DNA from: an uncultured Carboxylicivirga sp.
GTDB lineage: Bacteria > Bacteroidota > Bacteroidia > Bacteroidales > Marinilabiliaceae
Assembly: GCA_947491945.1 (NCBI GenBank)
Contig: CANLLN010000014.1
Coordinates: 1-64,000 of the forward strand
Direction of reading: 5' to 3'
DNA length: 64,000 nucleotides
Position numbers and translations under genes: made by a program. The notes below the pieces were generated by a model that did not search any database, was not told where the DNA came from, and saw nothing but the letters and a program-made list of their open reading frames with translations. Below are positions 45,467 through 54,509 of this stretch, piece by piece; position 1 is the first letter of the stretch, and each line of letters begins with the position of its first letter.

Positions 45467-45876
45467 AAAAGTTATTTGGAAAGGTAATCAATACCGGAGC
45501 TGCGGAAACCTTAAAAGAGGGAACTAAGCTGATTGATGAAATATTCACCACACAAGAAGAAAAGCTCCAGGGGAAAATGGAACTTTTTAAGATGGCAGTT
45601 GCCGATAGGAGTTCGGCCAGGGAGATGTATCAGAAAGACAGTTGGCTTCAAAAAGCCTTTGCTATCTTCTTCTTGCTTGCTTGGTGCAGTTTGACTTTCG
45701 TAATGCTGAACTACTTCATTTTTGACACCATTCAGCTTGATGATTGGCAAATAGCATTTGTAAGCAGTATCAACGGTGGAATATCCACCAAACTAAGCAC
45801 CATTATTGACTTTCTTTTTGGTGGTGCAATATCAGGAGTTAACGATGTCAAACTTAAAAACAGACGTAAACAATGA
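45463..45876 (+). CDS. Holin (3TM-type)
   Basis: This 137-residue protein has a helical cytoplasmic N-terminus (1-58) and hydrophobic segments at about 63-86 (AFAIFFLLAWCSLTFVML) and 95-125 (including a Gly-rich stretch, STIIDFLFGGAISG). This matches phage holins annotated as 3TM type in Bacteroidota. It would open the inner membrane for the lysozyme encoded next. It overlaps its neighbours by 4 bp on both sides (ATGA), a tight lysis cassette. Confidence 0.75.
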   Translation: MKKLFGKVINTGAAETLKEGTKLIDEIFTTQEEKLQGKMELFKMAVADRSSAREMYQKDSWLQKAFAIFFLLAWCSLTFVMLNYFIFDTIQLDDWQIAFVSSINGGISTKLSTIIDFLFGGAISGVNDVKLKNRRKQ

Positions 45877-46433
45877 AAACATTCGATGAGTTGTTTGATG
45901 GTGTAATCAAACATGAAGGCTATTATGCCAACGTAGAGGGCGACCAAGGTGGAGAAACCTACATGGGTGTTGCCCGGAATTTGCATCCCGATTGGGAAGG
46001 ATGGCAATACATTGATGCCTATAAAGAAACCTATGGTGAAATACCTTGGAACAAACACATTGACATACCTCAATTGAATTGTATGGTAAAAGAATTTTAT
46101 TGCCATACATTTTATGAGAAGTTCAGTATTGGCGGTATTTCAAACGGTTCTTTACAAGAAATAATCTTTGATTGGTGTGTCAATAGCGGTCATTGGGGTG
46201 CGAGAGGTGTTCAACGTGTTTTAAACCAGTTTTTTGATGCCGACTTAAAGATGGACGGTATTATTGGGAAACAGACCTTATCTGCGATAAATGCTTGTGA
46301 ACCTAAATTGTTGTTTGTTGCCATTCACAGAGCAAGGGTAAGGTATTATCATTCCATTTCTAAAAAAGGCAAGAATCATTTGTTTTTGGAAGGTTGGTTG
46401 AAACGTATTGGAGCTATTGAATATGTAAGTTGA
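45873..46433 (+). CDS. GH108 N-acetylmuramidase endolysin with peptidoglycan-binding domain
   Basis: This 186-residue protein has the glycoside hydrolase 108 signature: FDGVIKHEGYYANV with the catalytic Glu (residue 14), then DQGGETYMGVARN, and a C-terminal peptidoglycan-binding domain (about 95-185, DWCVNSGHWGARGVQRVLNQ and MDGIIGKQTL). It cleaves the glycan strands of the host wall at lysis. There is no signal peptide, so it needs the holin. It is coupled to the holin gene and ends the late block. Confidence 0.9.
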   Translation: MKTFDELFDGVIKHEGYYANVEGDQGGETYMGVARNLHPDWEGWQYIDAYKETYGEIPWNKHIDIPQLNCMVKEFYCHTFYEKFSIGGISNGSLQEIIFDWCVNSGHWGARGVQRVLNQFFDADLKMDGIIGKQTLSAINACEPKLLFVAIHRARVRYYHSISKKGKNHLFLEGWLKRIGAIEYVS

Positions 46434-46477
46434 TTTCAAAATTGTATTTTTATAATTTAATTAATCACTTAGGTTAC

Positions 46478-47200
46478 ATGTCAGAGGTTCTATTAAATAT
46501 TAATCCTTCCATAACTGATTTGAATTCTGTTGAAGAATGGCTGAAAGATGAGTACAAATTATCAAATGATGGTTTTTATTGCAATTGGAATATTATTCAA
46601 TCTTCTTTTGAGAAAGAAAAGTTTTTCACACTCCATTTTGAAAAACAATCAATAGGGTTCATATCATGGTCAAATCATGATTATTATGCTGAAATAGATA
46701 TAATGGAGATACATCCAAAATTCCGTAAAATGGGATTAGGTAAAAAAGCTTTTGAAGCTATTAAGAAATATTTCAAGTCGGAAGGAAAAATAGCTTTAAA
46801 GCTATTTTGCGAACCGAGGGAGTCTGAAAAATTTTGGAAGAAAATGGGCTTTATAAAATTCCCAACGAGAGGGTATTCTGAATCAGAACTTACATACTTC
46901 ATACCATTGATGGAATATAATGCTCCGCACAATAAAGACATTGATTGTGCGGATAAAATTGAACTCTGGAATGTTGAGCCCTATATGAAAGACCGCACAG
47001 AACCTAACTGGATATGGGATGCTAAACTATCATGTACGGAACTTTTGTTTCCAATTCTATATCCTTGCAACCCAAATTGGAACATACGATGGTCAAGGAA
47101 TGGAAAAACAATTATTGAAGATAAGGTGAAATATTTCTCACGTATGAATCCCATAGATTTCGACCCATTTATTTATATTAATAAACTACAAAAAGAATAA
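46478..47200 (+). CDS. GNAT-family N-acetyltransferase
   Basis: This 240-residue protein carries a GNAT domain: IGFISWSNHDYYAEIDIMEI, the acetyl-CoA loop KFRKMGLGKKAFEAI (about 81) and FCEPRESEKFWKKMGFIKF. The C-terminal 100 residues (about 140-240) are unassigned. ATG at 46478 fits the domain start; a TTG at 46430 gives a short extension. Its codon use is more AT-rich than that of the lysis genes, and it lies next to the minus-strand defence genes, so it is probably cargo. Its substrate is unknown. Confidence 0.75.
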   Translation: MSEVLLNINPSITDLNSVEEWLKDEYKLSNDGFYCNWNIIQSSFEKEKFFTLHFEKQSIGFISWSNHDYYAEIDIMEIHPKFRKMGLGKKAFEAIKKYFKSEGKIALKLFCEPRESEKFWKKMGFIKFPTRGYSESELTYFIPLMEYNAPHNKDIDCADKIELWNVEPYMKDRTEPNWIWDAKLSCTELLFPILYPCNPNWNIRWSRNGKTIIEDKVKYFSRMNPIDFDPFIYINKLQKE

Positions 47201-47243
47201 TACTAAAACCGAAAAAAAGTAAAGCTTTATCTTTTGTTTGCTA

Positions 47244-47960
47244 TTATTCTTTTAGAGCTTTGTTCAATTCAAGTTCATAGGTTTCAATTAGTAGTTTATT
47301 TAACTTATCAAATTTCTGTAGTCGAGAAATTCCATCTTTCAGTTTTTCAATTGCATATTTTTTAGAGAAATCATCCATTTCTTCCTTATCATCAAAGGAA
47401 ATTTTTAAATCAACCAATTTACTTATTATACTAGAATCAGCACTTTCAGGCATGTTAACCGCATTATCAATCCATTCTTTAGTTCTTTCATTCGCTGCCT
47501 TGTTTGCAGCTTGACCTAAAGCAAATTCGATCCAAATTTTTGCTGTTTTATCTATTTCTTTGGCAATATTTGTCCAGTCCTTTACTGATTCATAGTCTAA
47601 ATTATTCTTCTCAAAATCATCCAACTGGTTTTCAGGGATACTATTGAAAAACAAAGGGTGTTCTCTTTCCATATTTAGTTTTGATAAAAACTCAATAATG
47701 GGTTCAAAATTTTGAAATGGTCTATTACCAGAAGGAAGAGAATTGCGATGTTCCCAAAGTTTTAATATTATCTCAAAGCATTCCTTATTAAGGGTGGCTT
47801 TTTCCTGACCCTCTGACTGTTCTGCTAATGTAATCTTTTCTGCAAGGTAATGAGCCATCCATCGGGAAAATGTATCTACACCAGGTTCCAATTTAAGTTC
47901 TTTTACAAAAAGCTTACCCAAGTTTATAATTTGCTCTTGTTGTTTTAAGTTCTCCATCTG
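47244..47960 (-). CDS. Small helical partner protein of the Avs-like protein
   Basis: This 238-residue helical protein lies at the end of the minus-strand operon and begins MENLKQQEQIINLGKLFVKE. The gene overlaps the 3' end of the Avs-like gene by about 47 bp; an upstream ATG at 48011 would extend the overlap to 98 bp. Such overlap implies coupled translation and a functional pair. It has no membrane helix or known motif. It could be a sensor subunit, an inhibitor that keeps the Avs-like protein silent, or an adaptor; nothing in the sequence decides. Confidence 0.65.
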   Translation of the reverse strand, partial: QMENLKQQEQIINLGKLFVKELKLEPGVDTFSRWMAHYLAEKITLAEQSEGQEKATLNKECFEIILKLWEHRNSLPSGNRPFQNFEPIIEFLSKLNMEREHPLFFNSIPENQLDDFEKNNLDYESVKDWTNIAKEIDKTAKIWIEFALGQAANKAANERTKEWIDNAVNMPESADSSIISKLVDLKISFDDKEEMDDFSKKYAIEKLKDGISRLQKFDKLNKLLIETYELELNKALKE

Positions 47961-50900
47961 ATGATAGTAAAAATAATTTTTGTTTAGGTTTCGAGTATTC
48001 ATACTTTTCATCTCGCTCCCTGTATTTGTAACTTATTTCTCTTTTTATTTCAACTTCAATTATTAAATAACAATTATATTCTAAACACAAATGCTTTAAA
48101 AAACGTAATGATATTTGTAATCTATTTCCAGCCTGGTTTGGTTCTTCACTAATAGTATCTCTATGGCTACTCCATACTTCGGATACTAAAATTGAGTTTG
48201 TCTCTTCTGGAAAACAAACGGTTCCATCATCTTTTACTGTCAATCCTGTTTTATTAATAATATCACTTCCAATTGAATATGAGGGATAGCTTAAATTATC
48301 TGCATATGGGTCATACTCATCTATTCTTACTGAAACTGATTTGTCAGTAATCCAACCGATTAACACAAAAGGTGTTGAATTTATTTCCATATTGCCCTCT
48401 TCATAATCTGGTAATTTATAGTCATAAGGGTCACTGCATGTTTCTAAAGCTCTCATCAAGGCATGTGCAGATTCCTTGGATACTAATGCTGAAGTTATAG
48501 AAATAGTTTCATCATGCTCACCTTCGACCTCCTCCCAGCCGCCTCGCACATTTAACCATTGTTCACCATCCTTTTCAATAAGTAAAGCATCTAGATAATC
48601 TTGTTCTAAAATATTAGTTCTCCAATCTTTATTTTTATTTAAAAAAATCCATTGAGGTCTTTTTATTGGAACAGATCCTCGGTAATCCGATAACCATTTA
48701 CCGTTATCACAAGTTAAAAAATGTCTATTAAGCCATTCACCCCATTCATCATCATACCAGTCTCTTTTAGAAACAACAGGCATTTTTTTTAGAAGTTTTG
48801 ATGCTGCGACTAACATTGAATGGTAGGATAAATAGAAATCAAGATTATCTGTTCTCGGATAATTTCCATGGTCGTGCCAAGTTTCTCGTTCTTGGGAATA
48901 TCTATTCCATATAGATACTCTAGGGTCATTATTGTAGCCACTTTTATCCTTAATACCCCATTCATTAATTATAACATGGGCAGCAATATCTTCAACCTGT
49001 TTTCCAGGGATACCGAATACATTACCTAATGGCTCATACCAATACCTATCAAAATCCCATCCAAAATGAAATTCATATTCTGTACTAACTTCATTATTTT
49101 GATGCCAGTAACTATCCTTATTCTCATTGTAAGCGATTTCATCAATCGGCATTTTGCTAACACCAATTTCATTTAACTTTTCCAATACTGAATTATCAAA
49201 ATCACTTTTACCAGAATTAGCAATACAAATGGCAATCTCCGCTGATTTTTTTTGAATAATAATATGCTCTTCTTCTAAAGCATTCTGAATAAATATATCC
49301 TTGTATGTTATAAGTAACTCAGGTTGGTCAAGAGCAACTCTTGCTAATGCAATTAAGAGAAATTGTTTTGCATGAAGATTATAAAATGGGAATTTGATAT
49401 TTCCAAAAGCCTCCACTTTATTTAGTTGCATCCATTGTATCAACTCATCAATTATTTCTGTACAACCGAATTTTGACAACATTCTAACAGAATGTGCCGC
49501 ATTCCAACGTTCTGATGAACGAGGTGAGCCAAGGGCTGACCATATGAAACCAGCTATACTTTTGTTGGTGTTATGCGAAGTTGACAACCAGTCGCTCCAC
49601 TCTCCATCGCCGAAATCACTTTCAATATGCAACTCAAATCTTGTTAAAGCATAATCTAGTAATTCAGTAGATTGTTCAGGTTTAATCAAAGGAACAACAA
49701 CACATGGAAAACCAAAGAACATCTCAGCATTGGAAAACTCGTAACCATTTGCTAAACCTTCAAAAATACCCTCCTTTAAAATGTTAACCTCGTGTCCATG
49801 AAGTTTAAAGTCTTCAATAAAATATTTAAATCCATATAAAGTTACCAGCTCATGTGAAAATTTACTTCCTAATCGTTTTATTATATCAGGCCATTTCTTT
49901 TTAAAGCTTACTTTACTTACCCAGTTCTTTGGAAGTGAATCGAAGAGTGATTTAATCTCAAAACGATTTAAATCAGATAAAAATAAAATATCAATAAACT
50001 TCCAATAATCTGTCTCATTTATTCTTGATAAACATTTTTTGAAAAAAGTATCAACGCTTCTATAGTGTTGCTTTTTTGATTCAATGTTAAACCGCTGAAA
50101 ACAATTTTCAAATTCCTCATTATTAAGAATGTTAGATGTGCCAAAAATATCCTCCCAATTTATTTTACTTTCAGTATCGTTGGAATTTGAGCTTCTTTTA
50201 TGATTTTTTGATTTTAGTGAGGTTACAACATTGCTTTGATGTGAATGCAAAATACTTTCCACATTATTATTCTTAATATTCTGCTCTATTGCCATCTGTT
50301 GCATTTCTTTCCAGCAACCATGTGATGCACCTTCAATTTGGAGCAAATAAACAGCATCAGCAAATATGGCTTGCTTTACTTTAGAATCATTTTCCTGCTG
50401 TAAACATATCTTTAATAAACCTGGAAGATTGTGATAAGAAAAGAACCTTGCTAGTGACCAACAAACAGAAGAAGAAATCTTACTTGATTTAATTAATTCA
50501 GTTAATAATGCTTCTAATTGATATTCAAACCTCCCAATATCTCTGTCTCGCCATCTGCTTAATGCAGAAATACCAGCACCATCTGACATTCTGGTACAAA
50601 TTGATATTGCTTCACTTCTGTTCCAATATTTTTCGCGAGCAACATATTCTCCAACTACTTCAGCACATCGAATAAATCGGTAAGCTAATTCTTCGTTAAT
50701 ATCCTTTCCAATAGAGGCTTGTTTTGCAATAGCCACAACAGCTTCCCATCTTCTAACAATTTCATCTCCAAATTTTGATACAATATCAATAGCTTCTTCA
50801 AAGTAAACACTTGCATCATCAGTTGCTTCATTTAGTACTGCACGAGTAAGACTAATATATCTTTCAGCTATTTCTTCTGGTCCATCATCTTTGATACTTT

Positions 50901-53900
50901 TAATTCTTTTGTATGCATCCTGCTCTAGTTCATGTTTGATATGTGATAAATGCGACAATCTAAACGATGCTCTTACAAGACCTATATGATTAGAAATCCA
51001 TAGATGTTTGTTGCCTTTGATATATGAATGATAAAAGCCATTTATTTCATTGATGCCTTTATCATTAATTAATAACAAGATTGATGAGTTTAAAGAGGCT
51101 ATCTCATAGGGCAATGTGTCATTTTGGCGATACCTATTTGACCGAGCACTGTTTGATTTATCATTCGCTACTTTTATAGCATCTTCAAAATCAATTTTCT
51201 GATTACTTAATAGCTTCGCTTTAAGAAAGTACCAGGGAAATAGTCCATTGATTATCTCCTTGAATTCCTTTATGTCATCGTCTTGTCTATTATTCTTTTT
51301 ATTTTCCTTTGCTAAAAGATTCTCAGGTATAATTTCATCAAAGTTTACTTCATTTCTGTTTTGCAATAAAGTTTGAATTGCCAGCGACTTTAGATAAACT
51401 GTACGTTCGTGATGTTGATATCCACTATATACAGTTTGAGTAGCACGTTCTGGTATGTAATACTTTAGTACGTTCAGCATTTGAGTTGTTGGTAAGCCTC
51501 TAAACAGACATGCCTCTATAAATGCCACAATTGCTGGAGTAATAATATCGTTATGTTCGTAATAACCAACTTTCTTAATTCTGGATTTTGAGTTATTTAG
51601 TAACTGTAAACAGTTCTCGATATACTCTTTTTGAGGGTATTTTCCAATAACTACAAGTTCACTAACTATTGCAACAGTATAATAAGGTTCCTTAGTACAT
51701 GTTTTTAGAAAAGTATTTATTTTCTCAAAACTTCCAATATCTACTAATCTTCGGATTAAACTCCTAACAATACCGAAAATATAGCCTTTAGATGTGAAAC
51801 GATTCAAGAATGCAATACAATCATTAACACCATGAATGTTTAAATATGCATATGCAATCTCCAATATGTCGCCATCTTCAATATTAATTTGATGGAATTG
51901 TTCTTCACTGTTACGGCGTTCTTCATAGAATATCTGCATCCAATTTACGGCAGCTCTTAGATAACCTCTTGCTTCGCCCTTAAATTCTTTTATTCCTGAC
52001 AATAACGAGGCAGTATATACATTTTCAGAACCATTCCAACTACTACTTAATAATCGCTTAAATGCAATTTCTTGAACCTTTTGCTTGTCTTGGAGCAATA
52101 CAAGAAGGTCGATATTATCTTGAAAAAGACTAAGTTGCCTTTGGTTTCCAGCAACCTCTTCTCCGGACCTCAATGCAATTTTTATTGCATCCTCATACTT
52201 TTTTTCCCTTAGAGCTGCTCTAAAAGCAAATTGCAGCCTGTAAACTCGAACATTCCTCTCATCTATTGGATTGTCTTCAGGTAAATAATCATCGGAAAGA
52301 GCTATACTAATTAGCTTGTCATATTGTTCAGCCTGAAGGTATAGGTGTGGTAACACTTCTGAAATATATGTTGATTGTTCAGCTAACGGCTCAAGTATTG
52401 ATATATAGGTTTCAAAATTTCCTTTTGTTGCTAAATAAGTTTTCCTAAACCATGTTTCTGTTGGTTCATCTCTGAATTGAACAGACTCATCTGACAACCA
52501 TAAAGAACGACCAATATCTGAAACAAAACTTTTAATCTCTGCAATTGAAACGCCTGATGCTTTTGCCAATATTTTTATTGGAATATGAGGTGGTAAACTG
52601 GCTAAGCCTAAACAGATTGCATTTACTTGTTTTTGAAAGATATCAGATAATGAATCTTTTAATCTTGAAACTGCTGTATTTAATTGAAGCTCTATCTGGT
52701 CTTCAACTGTCATTCCAGAAGGTCCTATTTGCTCCAAAAGTTCAGAAACTGTTGATGCTTTAATATCTAAAGCGTTTGCTTGAACTCTAGGATTTCCACT
52801 AGTTAAACGATGAAACTCTAAGCCATCTTGCTCATTCGCCTTCGGAAATTTCCTTTTTAAATTTAGATGAGATTCATCTTTTGTAAATGGTTTTAAACCA
52901 AACTGAGAAATAGAGGACGGTGGTTTTAGCAAATGTATTCTTTCGGTTCTGCATAGTAAAACTAATTTACATCCATCGGGGATATGCTCGCGAAGAAGCT
53001 CATTTGCAAAACAAGGATGACTAAATTCTTGAGCTGCCATTTCTGCATTATCCGCTGCATCAATCAATATAAAAAGAGAAGCTGAATCTTGCACCTTCCT
53101 TAAAGCTTTTACTGAACATTCTATTCTCAATAAAAACTTTTTCATAATATCACTATCTAGTGAAGTGTCTTGAACTAGCAAAGGGTCACATAATCCTTTA
53201 ACAGCAAGTTCATTTACAATTTGCACCAATGCATCTCTGTGTCGATGTCTTGACTCACTTCTGTTGCGATATCTTCCTGCCCCAAAGCAATCATATGCTA
53301 TACCTGCTGAATTAGAAGGCAAAGAATTTATTAATTGACGGCAAAAAACTGATTTACCGACACCTCCAGGAGCATGTATTATAACAGGATTTATTGAGCT
53401 TAAAACATTTTGTTTTAAGTTTCCATATTGTTCAATCTCTATAATATTTTCTGCTTTTTCCCAAATAGGAGGAGCAGGAAATAAATCCTTCTCAGAAGAT
53501 ATTTTAAAACGTTTTAAAATATCTTCTTTACAAATTAAACCATTAGAATGAGGAAGAACTTTCTCACTAACCAATGAAACAATACTTTCAAGTTGTGCAT
53601 TATCGACAGCACCAGTTATAAGTTGAGAGATCTCTGTCCGCAATTCATTCTTTTGAATGTTATAATCACCTTCACTGTCATCAAGCTGTAATACACTGCA
53701 AAAAAGGGCTAATCTATGGTCAGTTAGTTTCGTGTATTTTTCTAAGGTTTTTTTAAACCTATTATTTACTTGTTCCTTATCGGCTAATAATTGTATATTC
53801 TTCTTAAAAGATGAACTAATAGGTCTATTGGTAACAATTACAAATGAAGAGTTCAACTTATTTTTATTCTTACGGTGTTGAGAATACCTTTCAGAAAAAC

Positions 53901-54168
53901 CTTCCAATGTTCCTTGCAAATCACTTAATGTAAAAGGTATATCTTTTTGAACAGTTGTATGTTTTAATTGATAGTATTTTACACAGTCACTATAATATTC
54001 AGATACATCAATAACATACTCTCCTTTCTTCTCAGACTCCTTTGAGCCTTCAATCACAACATCTATTAATGATGTATTGGGGTAAATTAAATTTAAACAT
54101 CTTCTTGCAGCCCATCTATAGTGAAAAATGTCACCTGCTCTTGAATATCCTACTAACTCATTTTGCAT
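47914..54168 (-). CDS. Avs-like STAND NTPase with N-terminal Cap4/DUF4297-like nuclease
   Basis: This 2084-residue protein resembles AVAST (Avs) antiphage proteins. Residues 1-220 look like a Cap4/DUF4297 PD-(D/E)XK nuclease: DVVIEGSKE (about 40) and YYQLKHT (about 72, Q-x-K). A STAND/NACHT ATPase follows, with Walker A HAPGGVGKSVF (about 268) and Walker B LFILIDAADNAE (about 363). About 550-1500 is helical repeats, TPR-like, the usual sensor region; the C-terminal 350 residues are beta-rich. Known Avs proteins bind phage terminase or portal and then cut DNA. It is encoded at the right end of the element, a cargo position. The length is at the upper end for the family. Confidence 0.8.
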   Translation of the reverse strand: MQNELVGYSRAGDIFHYRWAARRCLNLIYPNTSLIDVVIEGSKESEKKGEYVIDVSEYYSDCVKYYQLKHTTVQKDIPFTLSDLQGTLEGFSERYSQHRKNKNKLNSSFVIVTNRPISSSFKKNIQLLADKEQVNNRFKKTLEKYTKLTDHRLALFCSVLQLDDSEGDYNIQKNELRTEISQLITGAVDNAQLESIVSLVSEKVLPHSNGLICKEDILKRFKISSEKDLFPAPPIWEKAENIIEIEQYGNLKQNVLSSINPVIIHAPGGVGKSVFCRQLINSLPSNSAGIAYDCFGAGRYRNRSESRHRHRDALVQIVNELAVKGLCDPLLVQDTSLDSDIMKKFLLRIECSVKALRKVQDSASLFILIDAADNAEMAAQEFSHPCFANELLREHIPDGCKLVLLCRTERIHLLKPPSSISQFGLKPFTKDESHLNLKRKFPKANEQDGLEFHRLTSGNPRVQANALDIKASTVSELLEQIGPSGMTVEDQIELQLNTAVSRLKDSLSDIFQKQVNAICLGLASLPPHIPIKILAKASGVSIAEIKSFVSDIGRSLWLSDESVQFRDEPTETWFRKTYLATKGNFETYISILEPLAEQSTYISEVLPHLYLQAEQYDKLISIALSDDYLPEDNPIDERNVRVYRLQFAFRAALREKKYEDAIKIALRSGEEVAGNQRQLSLFQDNIDLLVLLQDKQKVQEIAFKRLLSSSWNGSENVYTASLLSGIKEFKGEARGYLRAAVNWMQIFYEERRNSEEQFHQINIEDGDILEIAYAYLNIHGVNDCIAFLNRFTSKGYIFGIVRSLIRRLVDIGSFEKINTFLKTCTKEPYYTVAIVSELVVIGKYPQKEYIENCLQLLNNSKSRIKKVGYYEHNDIITPAIVAFIEACLFRGLPTTQMLNVLKYYIPERATQTVYSGYQHHERTVYLKSLAIQTLLQNRNEVNFDEIIPENLLAKENKKNNRQDDDIKEFKEIINGLFPWYFLKAKLLSNQKIDFEDAIKVANDKSNSARSNRYRQNDTLPYEIASLNSSILLLINDKGINEINGFYHSYIKGNKHLWISNHIGLVRASFRLSHLSHIKHELEQDAYKRIKSIKDDGPEEIAERYISLTRAVLNEATDDASVYFEEAIDIVSKFGDEIVRRWEAVVAIAKQASIGKDINEELAYRFIRCAEVVGEYVAREKYWNRSEAISICTRMSDGAGISALSRWRDRDIGRFEYQLEALLTELIKSSKISSSVCWSLARFFSYHNLPGLLKICLQQENDSKVKQAIFADAVYLLQIEGASHGCWKEMQQMAIEQNIKNNNVESILHSHQSNVVTSLKSKNHKRSSNSNDTESKINWEDIFGTSNILNNEEFENCFQRFNIESKKQHYRSVDTFFKKCLSRINETDYWKFIDILFLSDLNRFEIKSLFDSLPKNWVSKVSFKKKWPDIIKRLGSKFSHELVTLYGFKYFIEDFKLHGHEVNILKEGIFEGLANGYEFSNAEMFFGFPCVVVPLIKPEQSTELLDYALTRFELHIESDFGDGEWSDWLSTSHNTNKSIAGFIWSALGSPRSSERWNAAHSVRMLSKFGCTEIIDELIQWMQLNKVEAFGNIKFPFYNLHAKQFLLIALARVALDQPELLITYKDIFIQNALEEEHIIIQKKSAEIAICIANSGKSDFDNSVLEKLNEIGVSKMPIDEIAYNENKDSYWHQNNEVSTEYEFHFGWDFDRYWYEPLGNVFGIPGKQVEDIAAHVIINEWGIKDKSGYNNDPRVSIWNRYSQERETWHDHGNYPRTDNLDFYLSYHSMLVAASKLLKKMPVVSKRDWYDDEWGEWLNRHFLTCDNGKWLSDYRGSVPIKRPQWIFLNKNKDWRTNILEQDYLDALLIEKDGEQWLNVRGGWEEVEGEHDETISITSALVSKESAHALMRALETCSDPYDYKLPDYEEGNMEINSTPFVLIGWITDKSVSVRIDEYDPYADNLSYPSYSIGSDIINKTGLTVKDDGTVCFPEETNSILVSEVWSSHRDTISEEPNQAGNRLQISLRFLKHLCLEYNCYLIIEVEIKREISYKYRERDEKYEYSKPKQKLFLLSSDGELKTTRANYKLG

Positions 54169-54277
54169 CTAATATTATTCTTATACCAATATTTTTATAA
54201 CCAGAGAATATAATAACAAAAATAAGTTATCAACAATTTAATTTATATTTTTTTGAATATTTTTTCCTTATGTGTAT

Positions 54278-54490
54278 GGTAAATTGTATTAACACTACCT
54301 CAAAGCGAATCATCATACACTCCTGTCTATCATACATTTACAAAGTCATAAGAAGATCTATTTACGGTTGATTGTATGAGTAGTGGCAGATTGCGTGGTA
54401 ATTTCCTGTTAAACCTCTGCGCAGTTTGATCGGGCTACAATCCTTGATATTTAGATCTTTCCCTGCCATTACTTATACAAAATGTTAGCC
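54278..54490. other. attR: 12-bp core plus right half of the split attC
   Basis: GGTAAATTGTAT (54278-54289) repeats the left core exactly. It is followed by about 200 bp with no gene and ends in GTTAGCC (54484-54490), an attC end box. TTGTATTAA at the start of this half pairs with TTATACAAAATGTTAG at its end, as expected of an attC outer stem once the left box GCCTAAC is restored. The minus-strand acyltransferase gene begins its stop just beyond. Confidence 0.7.
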
Positions 54491-54509
54491 ATAGGATTTA
54501 ATTATCTTT

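Larger units (their letters stand above)
1603..54289. mobile_element. Integrated element / prophage of about 52.7 kb inserted in an attC site
   Basis: The element is bounded by a perfect 12-bp direct repeat (1603-1614 and 54278-54289). A tyrosine recombinase gene lies just inside the left end. Removing the element restores an attC-like site of about 220 bp. Inside are replication genes (primase-helicase), an antirepressor, probable virion proteins, a holin and lysozyme, and two defence-like loci. No relaxase or type IV secretion genes were seen, which argues against a conjugative element. No terminase or portal was seen, which argues against a standard tailed phage. Exact ends need an empty-site comparison. 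Confidence 0.75.

Noticed and set aside
47960-48011. Upstream ATG extending the Avs partner protein by 17 residues
   Set aside because: It would double the overlap with the Avs-like gene; the ATG at 47960 gives a cleaner start, though the longer form cannot be excluded.
1603-54289. Integrative conjugative element or transposon
   Set aside because: No relaxase, coupling protein or Tra/VirB-like gene and no terminal inverted repeats were seen. Holin, lysozyme and spike genes fit a virus better.
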